DNA of 64,000 nt from Paenibacillus rhizosphaerae (GTDB lineage Bacteria > Bacillota > Bacilli > Paenibacillales > Paenibacillaceae), in NCBI RefSeq assembly GCF_014192015.1, contig NZ_JACHXJ010000002.1, positions 868,001 to 932,000 on the forward strand, read 5' to 3'. Under the pieces are notes generated by a model that was not told where the DNA came from, did not search any database, and saw only the letters and a list, made by a program, of their open reading frames with translations. Each line of letters begins with the position of its first letter. Within the stretch, counting starts at the first letter, position 1. Made by a program: the position numbers and the translations under genes. Positions 1-10,197 of the stretch are shown here, one piece after another.

Positions 1-356
1 TTCAAGAAGCTGCTGAGCTAGCGCGTAACGGCGAAGGCGCAACCCTGATCGAAGGCGTAACTTACCGTTACCGTCCGCACTCCTTGTCTGACGATGCTAC
101 CAAATACCGCACGAAGGACGAAGAAGGCGAATGGAACGCGAAGGATCCGATTACGCGCCTCGGCAAGTACCTGGAGAAGAAAGGCCTGTGGTCGGAAGAA
201 GACACGGCCCGCGTGAAAGAGGAAGCCAAAGCGAAAGTGAACGAAGAGATCAAAAAAGCGGAACAAACTCAAAAAATGACCGTTCCCGGCCTGATCGACA
301 GCATGTTCGAACAAACACCGAAACATTTGGAAGAACAAAAGGCCGATTTCCAATAA
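1..356 (+). CDS. pdhA: Pyruvate dehydrogenase E1 component alpha subunit, C-terminal part (5' end outside window)
   Basis: The open frame enters from the left edge (first full codon at base 3) and ends at 356, giving about 117 residues. It reads through the conserved E1-alpha tail: a YRYRPHSLSDD segment (phosphorylation-loop region in the family) followed by RTKDEEGEW and a helical, charged C-terminus. E1-alpha pairs with E1-beta to form the thiamine-diphosphate enzyme that decarboxylates pyruvate. Gene order (alpha, beta, E2, E3 on one strand with short gaps) makes the assignment safe. An internal TTG at 84 is not a real start because the family sequence continues upstream of it. Confidence 0.95.
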   Translation, partial: QEAAELARNGEGATLIEGVTYRYRPHSLSDDATKYRTKDEEGEWNAKDPITRLGKYLEKKGLWSEEDTARVKEEAKAKVNEEIKKAEQTQKMTVPGLIDSMFEQTPKHLEEQKADFQ

Positions 357-410
357 ATCGTTTGATCCGTTTTGCGTAGTTTAACGAATGTTTAAGGAGG
401 AAATGAAGCA

Positions 411-1391
411 ATGGCACAAATGAATATGAAGGAAGCAATCCGCGATGCGCTGCGCGTGGAACTCAAGCGTGACCCGAACGTGATTGTGTTTGGTGAGGAC
501 GTAGGTAATGTCGGCGGCGTGTTCCGTGCAACGGAAGGGCTGCAAAAAGAATTCGGAGAGGAGCGCGTCTTTGACACGCCGCTGGCTGAATCCGCGATCG
601 GCGGCTTGGCTGTGGGCCTCGGGATTCAAGGCTTCCGTCCAGTAGCCGAAATCCAGTTTGTCGGCTTTATCTTTGAAGCGCTCGACCAAATGTTTGTACA
701 GGCAGCCCGCATGCGTTTCCGTTCCGGCGGACGCTACAATGCGCCGATCGTATTCCGCACACCGTTTGGCGGCGGGGTTAAAGCGGCTGAGCTTCACACC
801 GATTCCCTGGAAGGTTTGGCGGTACAAACTCCGGGTATTAAAGTGGTAGTGCCGTCGAACCCTTACGACGCCAAAGGCCTGATGATTGCGGCGATCCGCG
901 ACAACGATCCGGTGTTCTTCATGGAGCACCTGAACCTGTACCACGCGTTCCGCGCCGAAGTGCCTGAAGAGGATTACGTCGTTGAGCTGGGTAAAGCCAA
1001 CGTGGTCCGCGAAGGCTCCGACGTGACGATCATCGCCTACGGCATGATGGTTCACACGGCAACGAAAGCAGCGGAAGAGCTTGAGAAAACGAAAGGCATC
1101 AAAGCCGAAATCATCGACCTGCGTACGCTGAATCCTTTGGATATCGATACGATCGTTGCATCGATCAAGAAAACAAACCGTGCCATCGTCGTACAGGAAG
1201 CACAAAAAACTTCCGGCGTCGCGGCTGAGGTCATTGCTCAAATCAACGAAAAGGCGATTCTTCACCTGGAAGCTCCAGTACTGCGTGTAGCTGGACCTGA
1301 CACGGTATATCCTTTTGCCCAAATCGAAGACACATGGCTTCCTACACCGGCTCGAGTCATCGCTGCAGTCAACAAAGTCATGGAATTCTAA
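411..1391 (+). CDS. pdhB: Pyruvate dehydrogenase E1 component beta subunit
   Basis: This 326-residue protein is the usual length for E1-beta. The N-terminal pyrimidine-binding transketolase domain (about residues 1-180) contains GEDVG, the RVFDTPLAE segment and FGGGVKAAE; the C-terminal transketolase domain (about 200-320) carries the [10 protein letters not shown] stretch. With E1-alpha it forms the heterotetramer that makes acetyl groups from pyruvate and loads them onto E2 lipoate. It starts with ATG after an AAGGAGGAAA ribosome binding site, 54 bp after pdhA, and lies 32 bp before pdhC in the same operon. Branched-chain 2-oxoacid E1-beta is the close alternative, but the neighbouring E1-alpha tail favours pyruvate dehydrogenase. 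Confidence 0.96.
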   Translation: MAQMNMKEAIRDALRVELKRDPNVIVFGEDVGNVGGVFRATEGLQKEFGEERVFDTPLAESAIGGLAVGLGIQGFRPVAEIQFVGFIFEALDQMFVQAARMRFRSGGRYNAPIVFRTPFGGGVKAAELHTDSLEGLAVQTPGIKVVVPSNPYDAKGLMIAAIRDNDPVFFMEHLNLYHAFRAEVPEEDYVVELGKANVVREGSDVTIIAYGMMVHTATKAAEELEKTKGIKAEIIDLRTLNPLDIDTIVASIKKTNRAIVVQEAQKTSGVAAEVIAQINEKAILHLEAPVLRVAGPDTVYPFAQIEDTWLPTPARVIAAVNKVMEF

Positions 1392-1423
1392 GAATCGCAG
1401 TCATTCAATAGGGAGGTAGTAAC

Positions 1424-2743
1424 GTGGCAAAATTTGAATATCGGTTCCCCGAACTGGGAGAGGGCTTGCATGAAGGCGAAATTATCAAAATGCATATCAA
1501 GCCTGGCGATAAAGTAACAGACGACGACATCATTATGGAAGTGCAGAACGACAAGGCGGTTGTAGAAGTGCCTTGTCCGGTTAACGGCACAGTGCTGGAA
1601 GTGTTCACGAAGGACGGACAGGTGTGCCGTGTGGGCGAAGTAGTCGCCATTATCGACGCGGAAGGCGAAGTGCCTGAGCAGGAAGCTCCTGCCGGCGACC
1701 ACGGCGCCCAAGAAGCCGACGCAGCGAAAGGCAGCGCGGATACGACTTCTTCCCCTGCGGCAAGCAGCCCATCCGATGCCAAAGAAGGCGGCGCTGACCA
1801 AGCTCCGGCTCCTTCAGCTCCGAACAAAGAAGTGCTGGCTACGCCTAGCGTGCGCAAGTTTGCGCGTGAGCAAGGTGTTGACATCGCGCAAGTGAACGGA
1901 ACCGGCAACAACGGTAAAGTTACTCGAGAAGACGTCGAAGCGTTCAAAAACGGCGGCGGCCAAGCGGCAGCACCTGCAGCAGCGAAAGCTGAAGACAAGG
2001 CTGCTCCTGCAGCGGCGGCAGCACCTGCTGCAGATCCGCGTGCTGAAGAAGAGCGCGTACCGTTCAAGGGAATCCGTAAGGCAATCGCCAACGCCATGGT
2101 GAAATCGGCGTACACGGCTCCGCATGTTACGATCATGGACGAAGTGGACGTGACCGAGCTGGTAGCATTCCGTACCCGCATGAAGCCGATCGCCGAGAAG
2201 AAAGGCACGAAGGTCACGTACCTGCCGTTTATCGTCAAAGCGCTTGTGGCGGCCAGCCGTCAATTCCCTGCTTTGAACGCGACGATCGACGAAGAAAACA
2301 ACGAAATCGTCTACAAGAAGTACTACAACATCGGTATCGCAACCGATACGGACAACGGTCTGATCGTACCGGTCATCAAAGATGCCGACCGTAAGAGCAT
2401 CTGGATGATCGCCGACGCAATCCGCGACCTCGCGGCACGCGGCCGTGACGGCAAACTGGCTCCGGCAGAAATGAAAGGCAGCACGATCTCCATCACCAAT
2501 ATCGGTTCCGCCGGCGGCATGTTCTTTACTCCGATCATCAACTTCCCTGAAGTGGCGATCCTGGGTACCGGACGCATTACCGAAAAACCTGTCGTGAAGA
2601 ACGGCGAAATCGTGGCAGCTCCAGTTATGGCCCTGTCCCTGAGCTTTGACCACCGCATCATCGACGGTGCCACAGCCCAAAACTTTATGAACTATATTAA
2701 ATCACTGCTCAGCAATCCTGAGCTGCTGGTTATGGAGGTGTAA
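1424..2743 (+). CDS. pdhC: Dihydrolipoamide acetyltransferase E2 component of pyruvate dehydrogenase
   Basis: This 439-residue E2 starts with GTG behind a GGGAGGT site. Domain order is visible: one lipoyl domain (residues 1-80, lipoyl Lys44 in NDKAVVEV), an acidic Ala/Pro/Ser linker, an E3-binding peripheral domain near 135-170 ([11 protein letters not shown]), a second Ala-rich linker, and the catalytic acyltransferase domain from about 205 to the end with the DHRIIDGA active-site motif. It transfers acetyl groups from lipoate to CoA and forms the core of the complex. A single lipoyl domain is typical of Gram-positive PDH E2. It ends 3 bp before pdhD, suggesting close translational linkage. 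Confidence 0.97.
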   Translation: MAKFEYRFPELGEGLHEGEIIKMHIKPGDKVTDDDIIMEVQNDKAVVEVPCPVNGTVLEVFTKDGQVCRVGEVVAIIDAEGEVPEQEAPAGDHGAQEADAAKGSADTTSSPAASSPSDAKEGGADQAPAPSAPNKEVLATPSVRKFAREQGVDIAQVNGTGNNGKVTREDVEAFKNGGGQAAAPAAAKAEDKAAPAAAAAPAADPRAEEERVPFKGIRKAIANAMVKSAYTAPHVTIMDEVDVTELVAFRTRMKPIAEKKGTKVTYLPFIVKALVAASRQFPALNATIDEENNEIVYKKYYNIGIATDTDNGLIVPVIKDADRKSIWMIADAIRDLAARGRDGKLAPAEMKGSTISITNIGSAGGMFFTPIINFPEVAILGTGRITEKPVVKNGEIVAAPVMALSLSFDHRIIDGATAQNFMNYIKSLLSNPELLVMEV

Positions 2744-2746
2744 GAT

Positions 2747-4168
2747 ATGGTAGTAGGTGACGCTTCTCTCGATATCGATACATTAGTGATTGGTGCTGGT
2801 CCCGGCGGCTACGTGGCAGCTATCCGTGCTGCCCAGCTTGGACAAAAGGTTCTGATTGTGGATAAATCCGAAGTGGGCGGCGTATGCTTGAACCGCGGAT
2901 GTATTCCTTCCAAAGCCCTGATTGCGGCGGCTCATCAATATGAGTCTGCCGTTCACGGCGAATCTTTCGGCGTCACTGCCGAAAATGTAAAAGTGGACTT
3001 TAGCAAAACCCAGGAATTCAAAAACGGCGTTGTGAAAAAGCTGACCGGCGGCGTTGCCGGCCTGCTCAAAGGCAACAAGGTTGAAATTTTCAACGGCGAA
3101 TGCATGTTCATCAACGAAAACGAGGCGCGCGTATTCAACGAGCACGAGTCCCCTCGCTACCGTTTCAAAAACTGCATCATCGCTACGGGCTCCCGTCCGA
3201 TCGAGCTCAAACCGTTCCCGTTCGGCGGCCGCATCCTGTCCTCGACAGAAGCGCTGAGCCTACCTGAAATTCCGAAGAGCATGGTTGTTATCGGCGGCGG
3301 ATACATCGGTGCCGAGCTTGGCCAAATGTACTCCAAATTCGGAACGAAAGTAACGATCATCGAAGGACTGGATTCCATCCTGAACGGATTCGATCCGGAC
3401 ATGACGAAGCTCGTTGTGAAGAGCATGACCAAAACCGGCGTGGAAATCATCACGAACGCCAAAGCGGAAAGCGCGACTCAAACCGACAACGAAGTCACGG
3501 TGAAATACTCCGTGAACGGCGAAACGAAAGAAGTCACGGCCGATTACCTGCTCGTTACGGTTGGTCGCCGTCCAAACACCGACGGAGAGCTCGGACTCGA
3601 CCTGATCGGTATCGAGTTGGATGACCGCGGCCTGATCAAAGTTGATCATCAAGGACGTACGAACAAGCCGCATATTTTTGCAATCGGCGACATCGTTAAA
3701 GGTCCTGCACTGGCACACAAAGCTTCCTACGAAGGTAAAGTAGCGGCTGAAGCCATCTCCGGACATCCTTCCGTTGTGGACTACAAAGTCGTTCCTGCTG
3801 TAGCGTTCGTCGATCCTGAGTGCGCGAGCGTAGGCTACACCGAAAAAGAAGCGAAGGAAAAAGGCTACAAGGCAAAAGCGGCTAAGTTCCCGTTTGCGGG
3901 CAACGGACGCGCCTTGTCCCTCAACGCTGCGGACGGCTTCGTGAAGCTGGTCTTTGACGAAGAAACTCAGCTTGTGCTGGGATGCCATATCGCCGGGGTG
4001 GAAGCTTCCAACCTGATCGCTGAGCTGGGCTTGGCTATCGAAATGGGCGCTACGCTGGAAGATATCGCTTTGACAATCCATGCGCATCCAACACTGGGCG
4101 AAATCGTCATGGAAACCGCCGAGCTTGCGCTGGGCAATCCGATTCACGTGATCGCACCACGCCGCTAA
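2747..4168 (+). CDS. pdhD: Dihydrolipoamide dehydrogenase (E3)
   Basis: This 473-residue flavoprotein reoxidises the dihydrolipoyl groups of E2 using NAD+. The FAD-binding motif [10 protein letters not shown] lies near residue 17, the redox-active disulfide is in [15 protein letters not shown], the NAD-binding [10 protein letters not shown] segment lies near 185, and the C-terminal dimer interface carries the active HAHPTLGE histidine-glutamate pair. It is the last gene of the pdh operon, ending about 27 bp before a strong terminator. E3 is often shared with other 2-oxoacid dehydrogenases, so this copy may serve more than one complex. Confidence 0.97.
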   Translation: MVVGDASLDIDTLVIGAGPGGYVAAIRAAQLGQKVLIVDKSEVGGVCLNRGCIPSKALIAAAHQYESAVHGESFGVTAENVKVDFSKTQEFKNGVVKKLTGGVAGLLKGNKVEIFNGECMFINENEARVFNEHESPRYRFKNCIIATGSRPIELKPFPFGGRILSSTEALSLPEIPKSMVVIGGGYIGAELGQMYSKFGTKVTIIEGLDSILNGFDPDMTKLVVKSMTKTGVEIITNAKAESATQTDNEVTVKYSVNGETKEVTADYLLVTVGRRPNTDGELGLDLIGIELDDRGLIKVDHQGRTNKPHIFAIGDIVKGPALAHKASYEGKVAAEAISGHPSVVDYKVVPAVAFVDPECASVGYTEKEAKEKGYKAKAAKFPFAGNGRALSLNAADGFVKLVFDEETQLVLGCHIAGVEASNLIAELGLAIEMGATLEDIALTIHAHPTLGEIVMETAELALGNPIHVIAPRR

Positions 4169-4195
4169 GTTATTATCATACAGCAGAAGTAACTC

Positions 4196-4232
4196 AAGGA
4201 AAGAGCCGCCTCTTGCGGCTCTTTCCTTTTTT
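4196..4232 (+). terminator. Rho-independent terminator of the pdh operon
   Basis: A perfect 14-bp stem (AAGGAAAGAGCCGC against GCGGCTCTTTCCTT) with a 5-nt loop is followed by a T-run, 27 bp after the pdhD stop codon. Confidence 0.95.
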
Positions 4233-4463
4233 GCTTTTAAGGGACTTCACATTTCAAGTGTGACTGGTAAAGGGCCCGGATCCGATTACCGCTGAAATAT
4301 CCGGCCTAGAAGGGGCTGTTTTGCAACCCACCCATATGATAGTAAGAGGGTATTTATTTTTTTTCTAATTATGGGATCCTCTGGGTGATGATGCTGATCC
4401 GTTGGGGATTTTGCTACAATGGAAGGAGCAGAACGTTTCATTCTAGGAAAGGTGGGGGATGTT

Positions 4464-5333
4464 ATGGGAACGTTGACCTCATTTCTGGAAAGAGGACTGA
4501 TGGACGAAGATTTTCCGATTCGTGTGGTTCAGACGGAAGAAACGTTTCTTTTTGCGCCGCATTGGCATGAAGAAGTGGAAATTGTATACGTGGCCGAAAG
4601 CGGGGCGCGCATCGAATTGAACCATCATTTATGTGAGCTGAAGAAAGGGGAGATTTTGATGATCAAGCCGGGTGAAGTCCACTCTTTTTTGCCCGGCACC
4701 GGCAAGCTGCTGATTATCGTCTTTCGCATGCATTTTTTAACGGGAACGAACCCATGCGGCCCGGATGAGCAGAGCTTAAAGTCGCTCGTATCGCACAACA
4801 CCGTCATTCCGGCGCATTTGGTGCAGAAAGCTAATTTAGCGCTGATGATGAAAGCGATTGCTGAAGAAGAATCGGGCAGGCAGCCCGGTTATAAATGGTC
4901 TATGAAAGCAAGGCTGTACGACTTGATCGTTCGCCTGATCCGGCTCAAGCCGGGTCAAGCGGAAGAGGATTATCCAGGGGGCGCCTGTTCCCAGAGCAAG
5001 AAATTCGCCTTTATTGAGGCGGTGTGCGAGTACATGGAAAGGAACTACGACCAGCCGCTGAAGCTGGATGACATTGCCGAGCATACGAACTTTAACAAAT
5101 TTTATTTATGCAAGCTGTTTAAGGACGCCCGCGGCATGACGGTTATGGATTACTTGAATCAATACCGGATTGCACAGGCTAAATGGGAGCTGCTAGGCGG
5201 TTCTGAATCCATCCTGCAGATCGCAGTGCGGAACGGATTCAACAATCTGAACTCGTTTAACCGCATTTTTAAAAAATACAATGGCTGCACGCCATCCGAA
5301 TTTCGTAAGCAAAGCGGCAGGACTGCGCAATAA
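4464..5333 (+). CDS. AraC-family transcriptional regulator with N-terminal cupin sensor
   Basis: The frame is open from 4419, but the ATG at 4464 follows AAAGGTGGGGG at good spacing, and the upstream ATG overlaps a TACAAT -10-like hexamer, so 4464 is preferred (289 residues). The N-terminal half (about 15-110) reads as a cupin-type ligand pocket (HWHEEVEIVYV and KPGEVHSF). The C-terminal 100 residues are the double helix-turn-helix of AraC/XylS proteins (LDDIAEHTNFNKFYLCKLF and IAVRNGFNNLNSFNRIFKKY, ending CTPSEFR). It lies directly before a sugar ABC operon on the same strand and is probably its activator. The ligand is inferred, not known, to be the transported sugar. Confidence 0.88.
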   Translation: MGTLTSFLERGLMDEDFPIRVVQTEETFLFAPHWHEEVEIVYVAESGARIELNHHLCELKKGEILMIKPGEVHSFLPGTGKLLIIVFRMHFLTGTNPCGPDEQSLKSLVSHNTVIPAHLVQKANLALMMKAIAEEESGRQPGYKWSMKARLYDLIVRLIRLKPGQAEEDYPGGACSQSKKFAFIEAVCEYMERNYDQPLKLDDIAEHTNFNKFYLCKLFKDARGMTVMDYLNQYRIAQAKWELLGGSESILQIAVRNGFNNLNSFNRIFKKYNGCTPSEFRKQSGRTAQ

Positions 5334-5402
5334 ATGAACAATCCAGGCCAATATCCGATGAGCCCGGCCGCCAAAAATCCCATAAAATGATAACAAACTT
5401 AT

Positions 5403-5418
5403 ATGTAAGCGTTTCCTT
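5403..5418 (+). promoter_or_regulatory. Candidate cre site (CcpA catabolite repression)
   Basis: ATGTAAGCGTTTCCTT matches the B. subtilis cre consensus WTGNAARCGYWWWCAW at all but two positions. It sits 78 bp upstream of the solute-binding protein start, in the promoter region of the sugar ABC operon, where CcpA would repress it during growth on preferred sugars. Confidence 0.6.
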
Positions 5419-5495
5419 TTAATCGTGAATGAGGGGGGACTAACCGTTATCCTGGGATTGACCCACATCAAGCGAAAAGCAAAGGACGGGTGCTC

Positions 5496-6770
5496 ATGAG
5501 AAGAAATCATTGGGGATATACCTTTATGCTGAGTCTGCTGGGCTTGTCCATCCTGTTGGCCGGGTGTACGGTCTCGGGCAAAGGAACGGGCTCTAGCCAG
5601 GAAATTACCGTATGGAGTTTTACCGATGAGGCAAATTACGCCATTGATAAGTTCGAAAAGAAATACCCCGGGGTCAAGGTAAACTTTGTCAACATCCCCG
5701 GCAACTTCTACATCACCAAGCTGAAATCCGCCTTGCAGACGGCCTCCAAGGCACCGGACGTGTTCATGCTCGAAAACGGGAATATCCGTGAGCTGATCGA
5801 CGTTCCCTACCTGGAGAATCTGTCTGCGGCTCCGTACGATGCAAACAAGCTCATTCCCGAGCAGTATCCTTTCGTGCAAGCCAACGAAAAGGATTCTGAA
5901 GGGAACGTCAAGGCGCTTGGCTATCAAGCGACACCTGGAGGCATTTATTACCGCAGGGATCTGGCCAAACAATATTTGGGCACTGACGATCCGGAAGAAG
6001 TCAGCAAGCAGATCGACTCTTGGGACAAAATTTTCGACATCGGCGAAAGGGTTGCCAAAGAAAGCGGGGGCAAAGTGCACGCCCTGGCGAATTGGAACGC
6101 CATTTCCGTGTCATACGAAGGCATTCCATGGGTCAAGGACAACAAGCTTGTCATCAACGACGCTTATCTGAAGGTGCTCGATATGGTGAGGGAAGCGCGG
6201 CAGCGGCATGTGCTGGCCGAATTTGACGACGGCAGTGCCGGCTATGCCGCATCCATGCAAAAGGGCGAGGTGATGTTCTATCCGGGGGCGAGCTGGGCGC
6301 TGCAGTACACGTTCAAGGCGAATGCGCCGGACACCTCGGGAAAATGGGGGCTCGCACACGGCCCGGCCTCGTTCAGCTCCGGGGGCACGTATATCGCCAT
6401 GTACAGCAAAAGCAAAAACAAGGATCTGGCGTGGAAATTCATCCAGTTCTACAATTTCGATCACGAGTTTTTGACCGAGCTGGCCCATGATCAGGATTAC
6501 TTTACGAGCAACCGGGTTGTGGACGACCAGCTGGCTCCGACACTCACTTCCGCTTACCTGGGGAACCAGAAGCACTTCGAGTTCTTTTCCGAGGAAGCGA
6601 AAAACGTGCCCAGCTATCAGCGGACGCCTTTTGATACGGTGATCAATAATGACATATACAAAAACGTACTGCAGCTGTATTTGAACAACAAAATGAAGAC
6701 GAAAGAAGAAGCCATCCAAAGAATTAAACGGGACGTCAAGCTCAGGTACCCCGAGCTGGAGGTGGATTGA
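5496..6770 (+). CDS. Sugar ABC transporter solute-binding lipoprotein (family 1 type)
   Basis: ATG at 5496 has an AAAGGA site 9 bp upstream; the GTG at 5490 is too close to that site. The 424-residue product begins with a lipoprotein signal peptide ending in the lipobox LLAG-C at about residue 23-26, followed by a Ser/Gly linker and EITVWSF, the start of a type 1 extracellular solute-binding fold. It would be anchored outside the membrane and deliver a sugar or oligosaccharide to the two permeases encoded next. No ATPase gene is present, as is usual when a shared MsmX-type ATPase energises several importers. The exact sugar cannot be read from the sequence. Confidence 0.9.
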   Translation: MRRNHWGYTFMLSLLGLSILLAGCTVSGKGTGSSQEITVWSFTDEANYAIDKFEKKYPGVKVNFVNIPGNFYITKLKSALQTASKAPDVFMLENGNIRELIDVPYLENLSAAPYDANKLIPEQYPFVQANEKDSEGNVKALGYQATPGGIYYRRDLAKQYLGTDDPEEVSKQIDSWDKIFDIGERVAKESGGKVHALANWNAISVSYEGIPWVKDNKLVINDAYLKVLDMVREARQRHVLAEFDDGSAGYAASMQKGEVMFYPGASWALQYTFKANAPDTSGKWGLAHGPASFSSGGTYIAMYSKSKNKDLAWKFIQFYNFDHEFLTELAHDQDYFTSNRVVDDQLAPTLTSAYLGNQKHFEFFSEEAKNVPSYQRTPFDTVINNDIYKNVLQLYLNNKMKTKEEAIQRIKRDVKLRYPELEVD

Positions 6771-6833
6771 CGCCTAGCGGCTGAACATTCGGCTGCGACA
6801 ACGTTGGAACAACCCAAACCAGGAGGTGCGTCC

Positions 6834-7721
6834 ATGTTTGCCAAATCGATCCGGAAGGACCATTACGGTTATTTTTTCATTGCACCATTCTTTATCATCT
6901 TTCTGCTGTTCGGACTGTATCCGATTCTATACTCGCTGTATATCAGCTTTACGAACTGGGACGGGATCCGGACGCCGGAATTCGTGGGGCTGGGCAATTA
7001 CATTGCGGTATTCCACGACCCGATATTTTACAAAACCTTTCTCAACACGCTGTTTATTTGGGGCGTGTCCGTCATCCCCCAACTGACCGTTTCGCTTGTG
7101 CTCGCCTTTATTTTAAACGAGAAGTTCGTCAAGGGAAGAAACATCTTCCGCGCCGTCTACTTCTTCCCGCATATCGTCACCGCCGCTTCGCTGGGGCTGC
7201 TGGTGAGCCTGATTTTCGACTGGCAGTCGGGCGGGCTGAACCACTTTCTCGTCGAGAGCGGAATCATCCACGATCCGATCAACTGGAAGAACAACGCCTG
7301 GTTTATGCGGCTGATCGTGTCCTCGATTTTGTTCTTTCAATACTTCGGCTACTCCATGATCATTTATTTGGCGGGACTGCAGGGGATCGATCCCTCGCTG
7401 ACCGAGGCCGCAGAAATCGACGGTGCTACGAAAAAGCATATTTTCCTGCATATCACGGTTCCGATGCTGAAGCCCATCATTTTGTTCCAGGTCATTACGT
7501 CAATCATCGGCGGGATGCAGATTTTCGATCAGCCCTTCACCCTTACCAACGGCACAGGGGCGCCGGACCGCGCATCGATGACCAGCATTATGTACCTGTA
7601 CAACGTCGCGTTTCAGAGCACGCGGTTTGGCTATGGAGCTGCCATCGCGTTCTGCCTGTTCATCATTATCATTCTGTTCTCCGTCCTGTCGTTTGTGCTG
7701 ACGAACCGGAAGAAGGCTTGA
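6834..7721 (+). CDS. Sugar ABC transporter permease (MalF/UgpA type)
   Basis: ATG at 6834 follows AGGAGGTGCG at ideal spacing; a TTG 30 bp upstream is in frame but has no site. The 295-residue protein has about six hydrophobic segments and the inner-membrane EAA loop (LTEAAEIDGATKKHIFLHITVPML, about residues 190-213), which contacts the ATPase. The N-terminal RKDHYGYFFIAPFF and the SFTNWDG periplasmic segment are typical of MalF/UgpA-like sugar permeases. It lies between the binding protein and the second permease in one operon. Confidence 0.93.
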   Translation: MFAKSIRKDHYGYFFIAPFFIIFLLFGLYPILYSLYISFTNWDGIRTPEFVGLGNYIAVFHDPIFYKTFLNTLFIWGVSVIPQLTVSLVLAFILNEKFVKGRNIFRAVYFFPHIVTAASLGLLVSLIFDWQSGGLNHFLVESGIIHDPINWKNNAWFMRLIVSSILFFQYFGYSMIIYLAGLQGIDPSLTEAAEIDGATKKHIFLHITVPMLKPIILFQVITSIIGGMQIFDQPFTLTNGTGAPDRASMTSIMYLYNVAFQSTRFGYGAAIAFCLFIIIILFSVLSFVLTNRKKA

Positions 7722-7737
7722 GGAAGGAGTCGATAAC

Positions 7738-8613
7738 ATGGAAGCGATTAGACCGATCCGGCGGGATATTCCGTATGCCGCCAAGCCCAAACGCCGCCTG
7801 TCCGCCGGCATGGTGCTGATGTATATATTCCTGATCGGGTTTGCCATCATTTGTATCATCCCGTTTTATCTCATGCTGATCTACTCCAGCCACAGCAATG
7901 CCGACATCGCCTCATCGTTCATCTTTCTGCCGGGGAAGGATCTATGGGCGAACTACAGCAACATGGCCGCAAAAATCAACATATGGCGGGGATTCATGAA
8001 CAGCTTTTTCATTGCGGGATCCACGACGGTGCTGTCCCTGTATATCGGGGCGCTGACGGCCTACGGCTTCGCCAAATTCCGGTTTAAAGGCAACAAGCAG
8101 CTGTTCTTCGCCCTGCTGGCCACGATGATGGTGCCCGGGCAGCTGGCCCTGATCGGGGTATACCGGCTGTTCAGCACATTCGGCCTGCTCGACAGCTACG
8201 CGGCCATCATTCTGCCGGCGGCGGCGAACGCCTTCAACGTCTTTTTTATCAAACAGTTTATCGACGGAAGCATTCCGGACGAAATCATCGAATCGTCACG
8301 GGTCGACGGGGCGGGCGAGTTCCGGACGTTCAACCAGATCATCCTGCCAATCTTGGGTCCTGCGGTTTCCGCTCTCGGCATCTTTACTTTCATCGGCTCC
8401 TGGAACAACTTCCTCGGCCCGCTCGTCCTGTTCTTCTCGCAGAGCAAATATCCGTTACCGGTTCTGGTTGCGCTCGTGCAGGGCTATTACGGAATGGACT
8501 ACGGCCTGCTGTACCTGGGCGTGGCGATCTCGATCGTGCCGATCATCATCGTGTTTGCGGTCTTTTCGAAGCAGATCATCGGCGGTGTGGCGATTGGAGC
8601 CGTGAAAGGGTAA
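7738..8613 (+). CDS. Sugar ABC transporter permease (MalG/UgpE type)
   Basis: This 291-residue partner permease starts at an ATG 16 bp after the first permease, with a GAGGAAGGAG site. It shows six hydrophobic stretches, and an EAA-type loop in the region of ESSRVDGAGEFRTFNQIILP (about residues 185-204). The end IIGGVAIGAVKG is characteristic of MalG-like carbohydrate permeases. Together with the preceding permease it forms the heterodimeric channel. An excellent terminator follows at 8682. Confidence 0.94.
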   Translation: MEAIRPIRRDIPYAAKPKRRLSAGMVLMYIFLIGFAIICIIPFYLMLIYSSHSNADIASSFIFLPGKDLWANYSNMAAKINIWRGFMNSFFIAGSTTVLSLYIGALTAYGFAKFRFKGNKQLFFALLATMMVPGQLALIGVYRLFSTFGLLDSYAAIILPAAANAFNVFFIKQFIDGSIPDEIIESSRVDGAGEFRTFNQIILPILGPAVSALGIFTFIGSWNNFLGPLVLFFSQSKYPLPVLVALVQGYYGMDYGLLYLGVAISIVPIIIVFAVFSKQIIGGVAIGAVKG

Positions 8614-8681
8614 CGCTTCTTCTGCCATATGAAAAATGGCGTGAGAATAATGAAACCACAACAACACATTCGGACGTTTGG

Positions 8682-8717
8682 ACGGTTCTTGGGCGAAATC
8701 CTGGGGACCGTTTTTTT
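8682..8717 (+). terminator. Rho-independent terminator of the sugar ABC operon
   Basis: A 12-bp stem, including several G-U pairs (ACGGTTCTTGGG with CCTGGGGACCGT), a 6-nt loop and a run of seven T residues, 68 bp after the last permease. Confidence 0.8.
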
Positions 8718-8790
8718 GCAGTTAGCTCCGGGAAGCGGCAAGCGAGCTGATTCTGGTCACGGGGAGGTGACTTTTTTAGGTATTTATCAA

Positions 8791-8806
8791 CCATGCCCCC
8801 GCATGG
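8791..8806. promoter_or_regulatory. Perfect inverted repeat upstream of thyA
   Basis: CCATGC and GCATGG flank four C residues, a perfect 6-bp dyad 63 bp before the thyA start. It could be an operator or a small leader hairpin; no protein that binds it is suggested by the sequence. A weaker GTCAC/GTGAC hairpin followed by six T residues lies just upstream (8756-8777). Confidence 0.35.
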
Positions 8807-8868
8807 TAAACTAGACTATACACGATCTACAGATATATAGACAACGGCATCGAGAGGATGGATACAAA

Positions 8869-9663
8869 GTGCGAAACTATTTGGAGCTGCTGCAGGACAT
8901 ACTGGAACATGGCACCCCTAAGGAAGACCGGACCGGAACCGGCACGATTTCCGTCTTCGGACGGCAGCTGCGGTTCGACCTGTCCCAGGGCTTCCCGCTG
9001 GTGACGACGAAGCGCATCCATTTGAAATCGGTCGTCCATGAGCTGCTGTGGTTTTTGAGCGGCGATACGAATATTCGGTACCTGAAAGAAAACGGCGTTT
9101 CCATATGGGACGAGTGGGCTGACGAGAACGGGGATTTGGGACCGGTGTACGGCTCTCAGTGGCGGAACTGGGAGGCACCGGACGGCACCCATATCGATCA
9201 GATTGCGAATGTGATCGATTCGATCAAGCGGAATCCGGATTCCCGCCGGCATATCGTCAGCGCATGGAACGTGGCGGAAATTGAGAACATGAAGCTTCCT
9301 CCGTGCCATTTCGTATTCCAATTCTATGTAGCCGGAGGCAAATTGTCCTGCATGCTGACGATGCGTTCGGTCGACACCTTCCTCGGTCTGCCGTTTAATA
9401 TTGCCAGCTACGCGCTGCTGACGCACATGGTAGCCCAGCAGTGCGGGCTCGAAGTCGGGGAATTCATTTGGTCCGGCGGCGATGTGCATATTTATTCAAA
9501 CCATTTGGAACAGGTCAAAACCCAGCTGGAGCGAGAGCCATTCGAGCTGCCTCAGCTTGTGATCAAACGGAAGCCCGAATCGATTTTCGACTATAAGTTC
9601 GAGGATTTCGAGTTCGTGAATTATCAGCATCATCCGGGGATTAAAGCGCCGGTAGCCATCTAG
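8869..9663 (+). CDS. thyA: Thymidylate synthase (ThyA type)
   Basis: At 264 residues this is the E. coli-type short ThyA. It converts dUMP to dTMP with methylenetetrahydrofolate, producing dihydrofolate. The N-terminal EDRTGTGT motif, the catalytic [11 protein letters not shown] cysteine, the [20 protein letters not shown] dUMP/folate site and the [10 protein letters not shown] end are all present. The start is GTG at 8869 behind GAGAGGATGG; no in-frame ATG is nearby. It is followed 37 bp later by dihydrofolate reductase, the classic pair that regenerates the folate ThyA oxidises. Confidence 0.97.
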   Translation: MRNYLELLQDILEHGTPKEDRTGTGTISVFGRQLRFDLSQGFPLVTTKRIHLKSVVHELLWFLSGDTNIRYLKENGVSIWDEWADENGDLGPVYGSQWRNWEAPDGTHIDQIANVIDSIKRNPDSRRHIVSAWNVAEIENMKLPPCHFVFQFYVAGGKLSCMLTMRSVDTFLGLPFNIASYALLTHMVAQQCGLEVGEFIWSGGDVHIYSNHLEQVKTQLEREPFELPQLVIKRKPESIFDYKFEDFEFVNYQHHPGIKAPVAI

Positions 9664-9700
9664 CCGGCATTTATTTTATGTTGAAGGGAGCTTTCGGACC

Positions 9701-10189
9701 ATGACAATGACGTTTATCTGGGCCATGGGCTCAAACGGAGTAATAGGGCGGGACAACAAGCTTCCTTGGCGGCTTCCGCGGGACATGGCTTTTTTCAAGG
9801 AGAAAACGATGGGCAAAACGGTCCTCATGGGCCGCAAGACATGGGAATCCTTTGGCGGTAAGCCGCTGCCTGGACGCGACAACGTGGTCCTGACCCGCGA
9901 TCCGGATTACGAGGCACCGGGAGCCCAGATCATTCATACCATAGAAGAAGCGGTTGAGCTCGGCAAGAATAAAGAGATCATGGTGATCGGAGGAGCCGAG
10001 ATTTACTATAAGCTGCTTCCGGTCGCCGACTGCCTGATCGTTACCCGGATCGACGAGACGTTTGAAGGCGACACCTACTTCCCGGAAGTAGACTTCGGAG
10101 ACTGGATTCTGCAAGAAGAGATCGACGGGATCACGGATGAGAAAAACCCGTATTCCTACCGTTTCTGCACCTATATCCGCAAAAGCTAA
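9701..10189 (+). CDS. dfrA: Dihydrofolate reductase
   Basis: This 162-residue enzyme reduces dihydrofolate with NADPH. Features include FIWAMGSNGVIGRDNKLPW at the N-terminus, the catalytic acidic residue Asp28 in RLPRDMAFFK, the NADPH-binding MGRKTWESFG and the VIGGAEIY motif. It is the partner of thyA just upstream, with a GAAGGGAG site before the ATG, and the two are probably co-transcribed. Confidence 0.96.
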   Translation: MTMTFIWAMGSNGVIGRDNKLPWRLPRDMAFFKEKTMGKTVLMGRKTWESFGGKPLPGRDNVVLTRDPDYEAPGAQIIHTIEEAVELGKNKEIMVIGGAEIYYKLLPVADCLIVTRIDETFEGDTYFPEVDFGDWILQEEIDGITDEKNPYSYRFCTYIRKS

Positions 10190-10197
10190 CCGAAATT

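Noticed and set aside
8756..8777. Hairpin GTCAC/GTGAC plus six T residues as a thyA attenuator
   Set aside because: The stem is only 5 bp and its position relative to a promoter is unclear, so it is mentioned but not called as a terminator.
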